A DNA stretch of 64,000 nucleotides from CAVYTF01 sp963708205. GTDB lineage: Bacteria > Bacteroidota > Bacteroidia > Chitinophagales > Chitinophagaceae. The position numbers were made by a program, and so were the translations under genes. Below are positions 34,769-43,687 of this stretch, piece by piece (positions within the stretch are counted from its first letter, which is position 1; every line of letters starts with the position of its first letter). The notes beneath the pieces were generated by a model. That model worked only from the letters and a program-made list of their open reading frames with translations, ran no database searches and was not told the DNA's origin. The stretch lies in the NCBI GenBank assembly GCA_963708205.1, contig OY970196.1, positions 1,550,001-1,614,000 on the forward strand, written 5' to 3'.

Positions 34769-35911
34769 ATGAATACTTTACAAAAAATTGGTTTAGGAAC
34801 GCTTGCTGTTGCAGGCGCTGTTGGCGTTGTGCTTGTATCACAACCAAAACCTGTTGTGCATAGTGCGCATTGGCATGTTGTTGATCCCGGCAGTTATTGG
34901 AATTATCCTTGTCCTGCAGGTGATACTCTTGATCTGCAAAAAGGTATTTATGGTTATATGTCTTTCGGGACCGAAAGTGGCAACGATTCTCTGCATCCAA
35001 ATGTTATTGTGTGCGAGCCGGGCGTAACATTCAGCAAAGGTTTGTCCTGGACTGATTGCCATTACTGGAAACTCGATGGCCAGAATAATTTATACATCAA
35101 CAATCATCAAACAACAACCGCAATAACTGTTCAGGGTAAAAGTTCTGATTTTGAGTTTTGTCGCTTTGTAATTGACAGTTGTCTTTATGGATGGTGGTTC
35201 AAACAGGATGCATTTTCTTACCCGAATGACAGCAGTTATTGGTTTGGAAAATATTTCATTCATAACATTTTTATTCATGATGTAAAAGCCATGCATGGAA
35301 ACCAGGATTGCGGATATGAAGGGAGTACAGATGAGCCGCCAAAAATATTTGCTTCTTATTATGGCAAGAGCAGAACAGAAAGACCAATGGGTTTGATGCA
35401 CATAAGAAATTATAAAGACACGGTGATAGATTTTCGAAGAAGCGGCATACAGATGAGTGGCTGCTGGGATTGTGTTGTTGACCAATGTGTGTTTAAAAAT
35501 TTCGGAGATCCATCTCAAGGTTATAACCAGGGCGCAGGAATACGTGCAGGATATAATGACAGTGATATCACCATCACCAATAATTATGTTGACAGCACGA
35601 TGATCTACAATTCCGACTGCTATGCAAAGGGAAAAATTGTTTATAGAAACAACACATTTAATCATGCAGGAGTTTGCAGCAGAGGTGTGAATTCACAAGG
35701 GATTCCGAATGTAAATATTGTTGCATTTTTCTTTCCAACAACAATAAGATTAATCAATAATAATATAGGGTTGAATTCTGCCAAACCATCGACAAACATT
35801 GCGTTGTATGGCAGTGCAGCTTTTTATACAGCATCAGGAAATAAAATAAATAACAGTGGTGCCTGGTATAATTTGACGGGTGGAAAAATGGCAATTGATA
35901 CGAGCAAATAA
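34769..35911 (+). CDS. Right-handed beta-helix protein with N-terminal export/membrane segment
   Basis: The 380-aa protein has an N-terminal hydrophobic segment (about 6-26, LGTLAVAGAVGVVLV). Repeated short strands with N-x-x-I and D-x-x-F ladders follow: FEFCRFVIDSCLYGWWF, CVVDQCVFKNFG and DITITNNYVDSTMIYN. These are typical of parallel beta-helix polysaccharide-binding or lyase folds. It lies next to the glycoside hydrolase-like gene, suggesting a joint job on surface glycans. No catalytic motif is identified. Confidence 0.6.
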   Translation: MNTLQKIGLGTLAVAGAVGVVLVSQPKPVVHSAHWHVVDPGSYWNYPCPAGDTLDLQKGIYGYMSFGTESGNDSLHPNVIVCEPGVTFSKGLSWTDCHYWKLDGQNNLYINNHQTTTAITVQGKSSDFEFCRFVIDSCLYGWWFKQDAFSYPNDSSYWFGKYFIHNIFIHDVKAMHGNQDCGYEGSTDEPPKIFASYYGKSRTERPMGLMHIRNYKDTVIDFRRSGIQMSGCWDCVVDQCVFKNFGDPSQGYNQGAGIRAGYNDSDITITNNYVDSTMIYNSDCYAKGKIVYRNNTFNHAGVCSRGVNSQGIPNVNIVAFFFPTTIRLINNNIGLNSAKPSTNIALYGSAAFYTASGNKINNSGAWYNLTGGKMAIDTSK

Positions 35912-35923
35912 AATACACATAAG

Positions 35924-36271
35924 ATGAATACTGTAATAGAAAATTTGGTTTATAGTCTTGGCAGTTGCGGTGTTGTTGGCTTTTTATTCTGGTCTTTTTT
36001 AAGCGCGCGATTCTCGAATTACGAAACAATTATTGATGAGCTGCGCAGGCGCATTGTAGAATTGGAAGGTGACAGGAAAAGATATCTGGAGCGCGAAGAT
36101 TACCGCAACGAGAAAAATGATTTTGCAGGAGACATAACAAAGCTTGAAGACAGACTGGAAAAGAAAATTGATGAGATGAACCGCAGGCTTGAAGGTGTGC
36201 AGAGATCAGTGAATGAAACACCGGCAGCCATCGCAAATATGATCAAGTCAATCATTCCAAAAAAAGATTAA
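35924..36271 (+). CDS. Membrane-anchored coiled-coil protein (lysis-cassette type)
   Basis: The 115-aa protein has one transmembrane helix (about 8-27, LVYSLGSCGVVGFLFWSFLS). A charged coiled coil follows (ELRRRIVELEGDRKRYLERED, ITKLEDRLEKKIDEM). This is the topology of i-spanins and of many phage accessory lysis proteins. Its stop abuts the start of the PAS gene. Confidence 0.5.
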   Translation: MNTVIENLVYSLGSCGVVGFLFWSFLSARFSNYETIIDELRRRIVELEGDRKRYLEREDYRNEKNDFAGDITKLEDRLEKKIDEMNRRLEGVQRSVNETPAAIANMIKSIIPKKD

Positions 36272-36652
36272 ATGGATGCTTTAAAAAGTGTTATTGAAGA
36301 TATTGCTGAGATGCAAAAGAAGATGAGTGTTTATAAATACTTTTTTATGCATTCGCTTGACCTTGGAGCAATAGCAAATTTTGAAGGATATTTTACCGAT
36401 GCGAATACAGCATTGTTATCAAGGCTGGGATATGTGAAAGAATTTTTTTTGAAAACGCCTTTTATGGAATTCGTGCACCCGGATGATGTGGAAAAAACAA
36501 AAAACGCTTTTGTTAATCTCACGAAAGGTCAGGATGTAACGGGTTTTGTGAACAGGTATAAATGCAGTGACGGAACTTATGTAACGCTTGACTGGGATGC
36601 GAAGTGTGACGGAGAACTGATGTACTGCGTGGCAAGAGAAGTAAAACAATAA
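36272..36652 (+). CDS. Stand-alone PAS-domain protein
   Basis: The 126-aa protein has a short helix, then a complete PAS core: IANFEGYFTDANTALLSRLG, PFMEFVHPDDVEKTKNAF and FVNRYKCSDGTYVTLDWDA. No kinase, cyclase or DNA-binding domain follows. It starts one base after the membrane coiled-coil gene and precedes holin-like genes, so it probably acts in the same step. A ligand-sensing or dimerisation role in lysis timing is speculative. Confidence 0.7.
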   Translation: MDALKSVIEDIAEMQKKMSVYKYFFMHSLDLGAIANFEGYFTDANTALLSRLGYVKEFFLKTPFMEFVHPDDVEKTKNAFVNLTKGQDVTGFVNRYKCSDGTYVTLDWDAKCDGELMYCVAREVKQ

Positions 36653-36660
36653 TAAAACCG

Positions 36661-36789
36661 TTGAATAAATTTTTTAAAAGATTACAACAGATACATCCTT
36701 TACTCGCAGGGATTTTGTGTGCGCTTATGGCCCAACTGATATGCGCAGTTATTTACATTTTAGGATTAATCATTTTTCATCATAAATAA
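36661..36789 (+). CDS. Small single-membrane-helix protein (holin-like candidate)
   Basis: The TTG start at 36661 gives 42 aa. A basic N-terminus (MNKFFKRLQQIHP) is followed by one long hydrophobic helix (LLAGILCALMAQLICAVIYI) and a short tail. It fits a small holin or pinholin in the lysis cassette; the start codon is uncertain. Confidence 0.45.
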   Translation: MNKFFKRLQQIHPLLAGILCALMAQLICAVIYILGLIIFHHK

Positions 36790-36800
36790 AAAACACCATC

Positions 36801-37298
36801 ATGACCTGGTTACAATCAATCGGACTTCTTTTTAAAAACGCAGTAAATAAATTTTTTACTGCTGTACTTGCTGACATCAAAGGCACCGAACCTTTAATTA
36901 ATGATGCTGCAGTACTTACTTACAAAATCTACAATTACGTAGAGGACCCTAACAGCACAGTGCTGGCAATAGAAGCAGTGATACCTGCTGAATGGACTGC
37001 TGAGGCAAAGCAAATTGCTACGGCTAACATACTGCCAATCGCACAACAGTTTACGGCATTAGGACCATGCATTCAAAATGCAAAAGATGCAAATGAAGCA
37101 ATCGTTTGCATGGCGACTTTTTTAAAAAATACAACGCCGGAAATTTTTGCATTCATTACGCATGGCTTTGCTTCTTTAATGGCTTCAAAGATTTCAGGAT
37201 TACCGTTGGCCAGCATTTTCGCAGTAATAGAAAGTATTTGGAAAGCAATTACGCAGCCTGCAATTGCATTGCCTGCGCCTGTTGCAAACACTCCATAA
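36801..37298 (+). CDS. Helical protein of the lysis region
   Basis: The 165-aa protein is mostly helical. Moderately hydrophobic stretches occur at the N-terminus (WLQSIGLLFKNAVNKFFTAV) and C-terminus (LPLASIFAVIESIWKAITQPAIAL). It lies between a small membrane protein and the endolysin. It could be a holin partner or tail protein; no family is recognised. A terminator follows. Confidence 0.45.
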   Translation: MTWLQSIGLLFKNAVNKFFTAVLADIKGTEPLINDAAVLTYKIYNYVEDPNSTVLAIEAVIPAEWTAEAKQIATANILPIAQQFTALGPCIQNAKDANEAIVCMATFLKNTTPEIFAFITHGFASLMASKISGLPLASIFAVIESIWKAITQPAIALPAPVANTP

Positions 37299-37328
37299 AG
37301 AATGTGCTCATCTTTCATTCTAAAATTT

Positions 37329-37356
37329 CTTCCTGCATGTCTATGCGGGAAGTTTT
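37329..37356 (+). terminator. Rho-independent terminator
   Basis: CTTCCTGCAT-GTCT-ATGCGGGAAG forms a 10-bp stem and is followed by TTTT, upstream of the endolysin gene. Confidence 0.7.
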
Positions 37357-37386
37357 AAAGTAACAAACTAATTAAAAAACCTTTTT

Positions 37387-37836
37387 ATGAAATATATTCC
37401 ATCAGAAATTGCAAGACAATTTTTATTTGTTCGCGAAGCTGCAGAACAAAATACCGGACAAAGGGTGGAAGCTATACAACATTGGTCCGGTGGCAGTGCC
37501 GGTGACAGCTGGTGTTGTGAATTTGCAACAATGGTTTTAGATATCTGTTTTGAAGGCAATGCACCTATACCACGTCTTGAAGCATGTCAGGATGTTTATG
37601 ACCTTGCAAAGAAAAATAATTGGCTTACTGAAAATCCGGTAGTCGACGATCTCTTCCTATATGTTGATGACAATGATCATGCGCATCATATCGGCATCGT
37701 TACAATGCCTGGTGGTGGAGAAGGAATTGCAGGTAATACAAGCGCAGACGGGACAAGTTCCAATGGTGATAGAGTAGCAGAGCATTCTATTTCAACCGAT
37801 CATGCACACGTAAAATATGTTCACTATCCAAGATAA
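37387..37836 (+). CDS. CHAP-domain endolysin
   Basis: The 149-aa cysteine peptidase/amidase has GDSWCCEFATMVL (about 39-51), carrying the Cys nucleophile. HAHHIGIVT (about 97-105) supplies the His, followed by GIAGNTS with the third polar residue. There is no signal peptide, so it needs a holin to reach the wall. It would cut the peptide part of peptidoglycan. The stop overlaps the next start by 1 nt. Confidence 0.8.
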   Translation: MKYIPSEIARQFLFVREAAEQNTGQRVEAIQHWSGGSAGDSWCCEFATMVLDICFEGNAPIPRLEACQDVYDLAKKNNWLTENPVVDDLFLYVDDNDHAHHIGIVTMPGGGEGIAGNTSADGTSSNGDRVAEHSISTDHAHVKYVHYPR

Positions 37837-38621
37837 TGCTGAACATTTATTACGATAAGAAAAAATTTTTACTTCCGCAAACATGGGAAGAGCTTACTGC
37901 AAAACAATTTATTGCCGTTGCAAAATTGCTGCATTCGAAAAATAAAAATGAAGTAAGCCTGCATGAAAGAGCATTGAAAATATTAAGCAATAAAAATTTC
38001 TTTCAATACTTCAAACTCCCTGCTGATGCACGTTTGCGCTGTTATAAGTATTGCTCGTGGATCTTCACGAATAATTTAAAAGTAACAACACAACTGCTTG
38101 CAACTTATAAAGGCTTATGCGGGCCTGCGACAAAATTTTTTAATGTACAGCTGGAAGAATTTCATTATGCAGAAATGGCTTTCTACGTGTTCATTCATGA
38201 GAAAGATGACGATGCTTTGGATGAATTAATTGCTATACTCTGGAGAAAACCAAAACAAAATTATGATCATAAAAAAAATTCGGATGGAGATGCCCGGATA
38301 CAATTTAAAGTGACTGAAATAAAATGGAACAAAAGCTTTGTAAAAAAATGGCGCAAAGATGTAAAGCTTGCAATTGTAATGTGGTATGCAAGCTGTCGCA
38401 AATGGCTGGCAGATGAGTATCCACTGGTGTTTGCGGGAAGCGCTGCGAATGAAAATTATTATGATGGCTTGTATAAAACAATCCGCGGACTTAGCGGAGA
38501 TAAATATGGAAGCTTTAAAGATGTAGAAAAATTAAACCTGCATTTAGCAATGAAAGAAATGCAGGAAAGCATTTGGGAAGCAAAAGAATTAAAAAGAAAA
38601 TACCCAAAATTATATGAGTGA
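37836..38621 (+). CDS. Phage protein of unknown role, 261 aa
   Basis: It starts MLNIYYDKKKFLLPQTWEELTAKQFIAVAKLL, an opening shared by Bacteroidota phage proteins of the tail region (LPxxWxELTxKQF). It is mostly helical and basic. It may be a tail assembly chaperone. It overlaps the endolysin by 1 nt and the following gene by 8 nt. Confidence 0.5.
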   Translation: MLNIYYDKKKFLLPQTWEELTAKQFIAVAKLLHSKNKNEVSLHERALKILSNKNFFQYFKLPADARLRCYKYCSWIFTNNLKVTTQLLATYKGLCGPATKFFNVQLEEFHYAEMAFYVFIHEKDDDALDELIAILWRKPKQNYDHKKNSDGDARIQFKVTEIKWNKSFVKKWRKDVKLAIVMWYASCRKWLADEYPLVFAGSAANENYYDGLYKTIRGLSGDKYGSFKDVEKLNLHLAMKEMQESIWEAKELKRKYPKLYE

Positions 38622-39249
38622 TTTTAAAGCAAGATCTGATTATTTTAAAATGATTTGCCAAAGCAGCAAACTCATTGCGCACCTGCAACCGGTTGGTGCT
38701 GATCCAACGCCTGTGCGTGAAAGTTATTTCAGAATAAATGATCAGGCCGAACTAAACAGCGCCTGTGCAAACTGGATTTATTTTCCATGTGTCGCGCATG
38801 TTGGCTTTGATATTATTTACTCGCAGCCGGTAACGGGCATGCCGCATGAAGGGATATCCAACAACTTATATTTTTTATACAAGCCGGACCGGACAGCTTA
38901 TCCATTACTTCCTGACGCAATTGAAGATGCTTATGATAAAGCATTTGATGCGATGAATAAATTTATTTCTTATCTACTCGAAGACCATGCGGCAAACGGA
39001 TGTTGCGGCAATCTTTTTTTATTCAACATGAACCGCGCAAAAGCAATCCAGGTAGGACCATTCAATGATAATTTGTATGGATGGTATCTGAGTTTTTACG
39101 ATGAAGAAAAAGCGACCGGTACCGTGTACAATGCTAATGACTGGCTTACGCCAATTAATGCGCCGGTAAACGCGCCAACTAATAGTATTAGTGATGATGA
39201 CGGAAGCACCATTGTAGATAGCGACGGCTCAACTATTTTAAACCAATAA
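38614..39249 (+). CDS. Hypothetical tail-region protein, 211 aa
   Basis: It contains NWIYFPCVAHVGFDIIYSQP and MNKFISYLLEDHAANGCCGNLFLF and ends with a Ser/Asp-rich segment including two DGSTI repeats. There is no signal peptide. It is translationally coupled to its upstream neighbour and probably virion-associated. Confidence 0.5.
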   Translation: MSDFKARSDYFKMICQSSKLIAHLQPVGADPTPVRESYFRINDQAELNSACANWIYFPCVAHVGFDIIYSQPVTGMPHEGISNNLYFLYKPDRTAYPLLPDAIEDAYDKAFDAMNKFISYLLEDHAANGCCGNLFLFNMNRAKAIQVGPFNDNLYGWYLSFYDEEKATGTVYNANDWLTPINAPVNAPTNSISDDDGSTIVDSDGSTILNQ

Positions 39250-39262
39250 AAAACAATAAACC

Positions 39263-39859
39263 ATGAAAAACCTTTTTTTAATTACTGCAGCAATTTTATT
39301 TACCTGCACCACATTTGCACAGACACCGACACCAAAGCGCATTGATCAGTTACCGCCAAGAGTAACAGAAGGTAGTAAAGGAGGTCCCGCGCCAACAAAC
39401 ATTGCTGACACTGATTTGCTATTTGACGGCAATCCCACCGGAGGAAAATTGTTCAATGCCACAATGAGCCAACTCAAAGATTATTTAGGGTTGCCTGTGC
39501 CTACGCCTCTGCAAATCAACCTTATGGGTTCGGAACGAATAGCTGTAGATGGTTCGTATCCCGATGTAAGCATTGTTTCAAAAGACCCGGGACTTCCTCT
39601 ATTTAATAGTCCTTCAGATGGAGGCTTCGTATATATCTACGCCAATGCCTACAATGTTATTGACCCCCCCAGTGATATAAATAGTTTAGCCTTAGATTTT
39701 TCAGGAAACAATAATTATGACATCGTTGAGATAAAATTTACGCATGCGGTCGCATCAATTACTTATCTGAACGCAACATTGGCAATTCCTATAACTTCTG
39801 CAACAGCAGGAGAATATATAAAGCTTCAGTTTTATGCCGCTACAAATACCTGGTATTAA
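39263..39859 (+). CDS. Tail-fibre-like protein with Sec signal peptide
   Basis: The 198-aa protein begins with signal peptide MKNLFLITAAILFTCTTFAQ. Its middle, IADTDLLFDGNPTGGKLFNATMSQLKDYLG, is the typical opening module of Bacteroidota phage fibre/collar proteins (...iadtDl.....GG..k.vt...l..yl). A beta-rich C-terminus follows. It is the fourth signal-bearing gene in the late region. Its stop overlaps the next start by 1 nt. Confidence 0.6.
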   Translation: MKNLFLITAAILFTCTTFAQTPTPKRIDQLPPRVTEGSKGGPAPTNIADTDLLFDGNPTGGKLFNATMSQLKDYLGLPVPTPLQINLMGSERIAVDGSYPDVSIVSKDPGLPLFNSPSDGGFVYIYANAYNVIDPPSDINSLALDFSGNNNYDIVEIKFTHAVASITYLNATLAIPITSATAGEYIKLQFYAATNTWY

Positions 39860-41067
39860 TGGCAGTAACAGAACGACCATATTTATATAACTTCTCAAAA
39901 AATGAAATACGCTATGTATTTCTTTTAGGAGATCTAACGCGTGTAAATCTATACCTGCAGGTGCAGGTAATGTATGCTCCGATCGGCAGCAGTGATTTTA
40001 TTGCCTTGCCGGTGTTTAGTTTGCAACCTGACAGTGCAGGAAATATTTATTTTTATTTGCAGGCTTATCTTAACAGCCTGCTTGATTTTGTGCCGCCGGA
40101 CCTTACTGCACAGGTAACAAATGCGAATGCGCAATGCATGCAGTTTTACATCAACTATCGTGAAATTGATGATACCAATTTAAACCCGGATTGGGTAACA
40201 ACAGAAGTGGCAACGATAAGAAATGTTTTAAAAGGCGGGATTGAAAAATACAAGCAAAGCAGGAATAATTATTTCATCAATTATTTTTTTCCAAATAAAC
40301 CATGGCTTACCTGGATGCCTTCAGGAAGATTTATTTATAATGATGAAGAACTTTATCTAACGTTTTTAAACATTACAGGAGTTGCAGCAGGATTGAGTGT
40401 GAAAGCTTATATAATTGATACACTTGGTAACAATTACACCTTCACTTTTGCATTGGGTTTTGATGCATTTTTATATCACATAAAATGTGATGCAAGTTTA
40501 TTTCCGTTACTGGCAATGCCGGCAGGCGCAAGCATTTATTATTATGAAATTTCTATTGTTAATGGCAGTGGAGATTATGTAATTAATCCATACAGGTTTT
40601 ATATTGAATACCGGCCAACTTACAAAAGCTACAATCTTGTTTATCATAATTCGCTTGGTGGTGTTGATGCAGTGAAAGTGCGCGCTGAAGTTGATGAAAC
40701 AATTGACAGAACATTTGATGAAAGCGATGGAGGCATGAATATAAATGACTGGAACAGCCAGGTAAAAACTTACGAAACATTTTATACCGGTATACAAAAA
40801 AGAAATCATTACAAAGGAGATATCGGCTTTCAAAAAAATCAAGCGCAACAAAAATCACTCACAGAAATTCTTGTGAGCACAAGCATATATCAGCATATCG
40901 GAGCGCGATGGGTGCCAATCATTAATATGCAAAAAAGCCAGGACTATGGAAAGACAACGGATAAAATATTTTCATTCCCGGTTGAATGGGGATTGAGTGA
41001 ACAGGATGAAGTTTTTACACCTGCGGAAATAAATTTTGGTATTGGTGATGCATCTGATCATCCATAA
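39859..41067 (+). CDS. Distal tail protein-like virion protein
   Basis: The 402-aa beta-rich protein has a central part YNLVYHNSLGGVDAVKVRAEVD, which is conserved in Bacteroidota phage tail-tip proteins. EILVSTSIYQHIGARWVPIIN follows. Its position just upstream of the large tail-tip protein supports a distal-tail or baseplate role. Confidence 0.6.
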   Translation: MAVTERPYLYNFSKNEIRYVFLLGDLTRVNLYLQVQVMYAPIGSSDFIALPVFSLQPDSAGNIYFYLQAYLNSLLDFVPPDLTAQVTNANAQCMQFYINYREIDDTNLNPDWVTTEVATIRNVLKGGIEKYKQSRNNYFINYFFPNKPWLTWMPSGRFIYNDEELYLTFLNITGVAAGLSVKAYIIDTLGNNYTFTFALGFDAFLYHIKCDASLFPLLAMPAGASIYYYEISIVNGSGDYVINPYRFYIEYRPTYKSYNLVYHNSLGGVDAVKVRAEVDETIDRTFDESDGGMNINDWNSQVKTYETFYTGIQKRNHYKGDIGFQKNQAQQKSLTEILVSTSIYQHIGARWVPIINMQKSQDYGKTTDKIFSFPVEWGLSEQDEVFTPAEINFGIGDASDHP

Positions 41068-41076
41068 AAAATCATC

Positions 41077-43317
41077 ATGCTCCGCATAAAATATAAAGAT
41101 GATTTTCTGGACCTGACATCGAATCAGGATGTGCAGCTTACAAAAAATTCTCCATTATTTCTTATTTCTAATGCATTGGCAGAATACAGTACGCCGATAA
41201 GCATTGGTTATACTGATAAGAATGCAAGACTGCTTGGCTTTTTTTTCATGGAATCAACGAGCAAAAGCATTACAAGTTATGATGTTGAAATATACACTGA
41301 CTTTACTTTCCGGTGCCGCGGCACGCTTGTAATAGAAGGCTCAGGAATGCACAACCGTTTTGCATCTAAAAGCACTTTAACCGGTTATTTGCTTACAGGC
41401 ATCAGTTCATTTTTTTCCAATATTCAAACATTGCTTTTAACGGATCTGCAATTGGGTGGTGAGCGCGTAAAAAACTTTACAACATGGTCTCCGCTCGATG
41501 GCAGTGATGGATATGTGCAGGAGTTTAATGACTCATTCAACTTTACGCAGGATTATGTGACATTGCCAACACAGAACCAGGGATGGATGAATCAAACTGC
41601 AGCTGATGGATCTGTGGTAGAAGTTGATTGGATGAATATTGCGATGATAGCATTTGAAGGTTTCGGAATTCCTGTTGGTTATGTATGCCTTTTTCCAAAA
41701 TTAAAATTTGTTATTGACAGCATTTTTAGTGAGCAGGGATGGAGCGTTGATTACAGCGGCATTGGTGATACAGATTGGGAGCGGTTGATTTTATTCAGCG
41801 CAAAACCACTCCAGGTATCCACTACTTATTACAGTTATGATTACAGTTTGCATATTACCTTACCACATATTGTTCCTGAAGAAACAATCGCATTTTCCCT
41901 GGCAGATAATATGCCTGCAGGTATAACCTGCGCCCAATTTTTATCTTCCATTTTTCTACGTTATGGATGGACAGCGCTTTGCAATACCGATACCAAAACA
42001 TGCAGCATAATTGCACTGAAACAAACCGGCAGCAGAGCGCCAAAAGACTGGACAAAATATGCAGGGCCTGCAAGCAACAGCGACTTTAGTGCAGGCAAGC
42101 AATATTATAAATTTCAAAATGATTTTAATGGCGGCGATACATTTCCGTCATCGCCAAGCTTTGATGGATTAACGATCGGTACACCGGTGAATGCAGTAAG
42201 TGATCTGCCTGATGCCAACTCCGGATTTGATAACACGGTGATCTATGTATTTCGTGTGAACCAATGGTACCAGGTTACGGTTGACACCACCACCGGCAGC
42301 CCAACATTGGGACAAAGAATCTGGACAGTTTTTGCAGATAATATTTATGATGATCAAAATGGTGTGCCTGATGACACTGATACAACCGGCATACAGGATG
42401 CATCAGGAAATGAAAGCCCATCGCTGCCATCCGCAACCATCAACACAATAGAAACTGCGTGCAGTACATTGCCTGTTTATAAAACATTGTACAGCACATT
42501 TGAATCAACAGATCTGTATGGTTGGTTTCCATTCTGCGAACAGAATTATAACACGAATTGGGACATTAGAACATTGTTGTATCATGGTAAAGTAAATTCA
42601 CTGAATGCAGACGGCACTACGAATTCAACTTATAAATATCCTTTCGGCAGCAGTACAATTTGTTTGCCTGACGGCACAAATGATCTTGGCTGGAGCAATG
42701 TATTTACGCATCCAACGGCTGATGGCACACAAGATTATGGCATTGTAAAATATTGGTGGAGCAGGTGGCTGAATATGATAAACGGGCAGGAAAATAATAT
42801 AACGCGGAGATTTTATTTGCCATTGACTGAGTTGATAAATTTTAAATGGGATGATATTATTTTAGTAAACAATGTGCCTTATTTAATCAGCAGCTTTATT
42901 GATTATCCTGACTATAAAGGATACATCGATGCGACCATGCAAAAAGTGAATTTGGGAACATTGAGCAATACCAATACTTCCGGCATTTATCTAAAGCTGC
43001 GGCAAATAAATATAAGATCTATTACAGATCCACCTGAAGATTACAGCGATGTAACCGGATGTGATATGTACATCGATGCATTCTCCGATCCTGCATGCAC
43101 AGTGCCTTTAGAAGTTTCGGACCTGCATGTTACTATTTTACTTCAACTTGGTATATTGTCACCTGTGCCTTTTAATTCAGGTATCATGAGTGGAAGCAGT
43201 TATCATGTTATTCCGCCTGCGCTTGACTATACAATGCTTGCGTATACTTTTGCAGGAATTCACAATGATCTTACTTACAGTTTACAAGCATCAACAGAAT
43301 ATATTTACGTTCCGTAG
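41077..43317 (+). CDS. Large tail-tip/baseplate protein
   Basis: The 746-aa protein begins MLRIKYKDDFLDLTSNQDVQLTKNSP, a typical opening of Bacteroidota phage tail-tip proteins. It is followed by EYSTPISIGYTDKNARLLGF. It contains a probable hub-like central region and beta-rich C-terminus. It is the last gene of the tail module and is followed by a structured non-coding segment. Confidence 0.6.
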   Translation: MLRIKYKDDFLDLTSNQDVQLTKNSPLFLISNALAEYSTPISIGYTDKNARLLGFFFMESTSKSITSYDVEIYTDFTFRCRGTLVIEGSGMHNRFASKSTLTGYLLTGISSFFSNIQTLLLTDLQLGGERVKNFTTWSPLDGSDGYVQEFNDSFNFTQDYVTLPTQNQGWMNQTAADGSVVEVDWMNIAMIAFEGFGIPVGYVCLFPKLKFVIDSIFSEQGWSVDYSGIGDTDWERLILFSAKPLQVSTTYYSYDYSLHITLPHIVPEETIAFSLADNMPAGITCAQFLSSIFLRYGWTALCNTDTKTCSIIALKQTGSRAPKDWTKYAGPASNSDFSAGKQYYKFQNDFNGGDTFPSSPSFDGLTIGTPVNAVSDLPDANSGFDNTVIYVFRVNQWYQVTVDTTTGSPTLGQRIWTVFADNIYDDQNGVPDDTDTTGIQDASGNESPSLPSATINTIETACSTLPVYKTLYSTFESTDLYGWFPFCEQNYNTNWDIRTLLYHGKVNSLNADGTTNSTYKYPFGSSTICLPDGTNDLGWSNVFTHPTADGTQDYGIVKYWWSRWLNMINGQENNITRRFYLPLTELINFKWDDIILVNNVPYLISSFIDYPDYKGYIDATMQKVNLGTLSNTNTSGIYLKLRQINIRSITDPPEDYSDVTGCDMYIDAFSDPACTVPLEVSDLHVTILLQLGILSPVPFNSGIMSGSSYHVIPPALDYTMLAYTFAGIHNDLTYSLQASTEYIYVP

Positions 43318-43331
43318 TATTATATTTGCCC

Positions 43332-43445
43332 TGCCTACATTACAGCGTTGAAAAAAATTCTTAGCCTGTCCGGAGATAAACGGACGGGTTGAGGTAATTC
43401 CGGTTTCGGCTTGGAGTTCATTACAATGTAATGTAGGCACCTCAA
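43332..43445 (+). ncRNA. Structured intergenic element, candidate RNA
   Basis: Outer arms TGCCTACATTACA (43332-43344) and TGTAATGTAGGCA (43427-43439) pair over 13 bp. Inside is a strong 8-bp hairpin, CCTGTCCG-GAGATAAA-CGGACGGG (43365-43388), and a small CCG-GTTT-CGG hairpin (about 43400-43409). TTGAGGT (43389) can also pair with ACCTCAA (43439), an alternative to the outer stem. There is no T-run, so it is not a simple terminator. It may be a small RNA, a mobile hairpin or a processing site. Confidence 0.4.
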
Positions 43446-43456
43446 CCTCTCAGTTT

Positions 43457-43687
43457 ATGGAAAAAGATTCAGGTCAATACCAGGCATTGTCTGTTTTCTG
43501 CAATCGTTATGATCCTGCAACTGAAGAGAATGCAACTGATTTTTTTTCAAGTAAAGAAATACAAAAAATTATCCGTGATCATGTTGACTTTAATATTGGC
43601 GGACAGGATCTGTATAATTTGCTAATTGATATGCATTACACGTACATCATGCGTGATGATGAATTTGTTTGGTTGTGTAAAAAATAA
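43457..43687 (+). CDS. Hypothetical protein, 76 aa
   Basis: The acidic protein contains FFSSKEIQKIIRDHVDFNIGGQDLYNLLIDMHYTY, which suggests a small helical winged-helix-like fold. No family is recognised. It lies between two non-coding structured elements. Confidence 0.5.
   Translation: MEKDSGQYQALSVFCNRYDPATEENATDFFSSKEIQKIIRDHVDFNIGGQDLYNLLIDMHYTYIMRDDEFVWLCKK

Noticed and set aside
35090..35665. 191-codon minus-strand open frame inside the beta-helix gene
   Set aside because: Antisense shadow; its composition is rich in Ile/Ser/Cys as expected from the complement of the real gene, with no motif.
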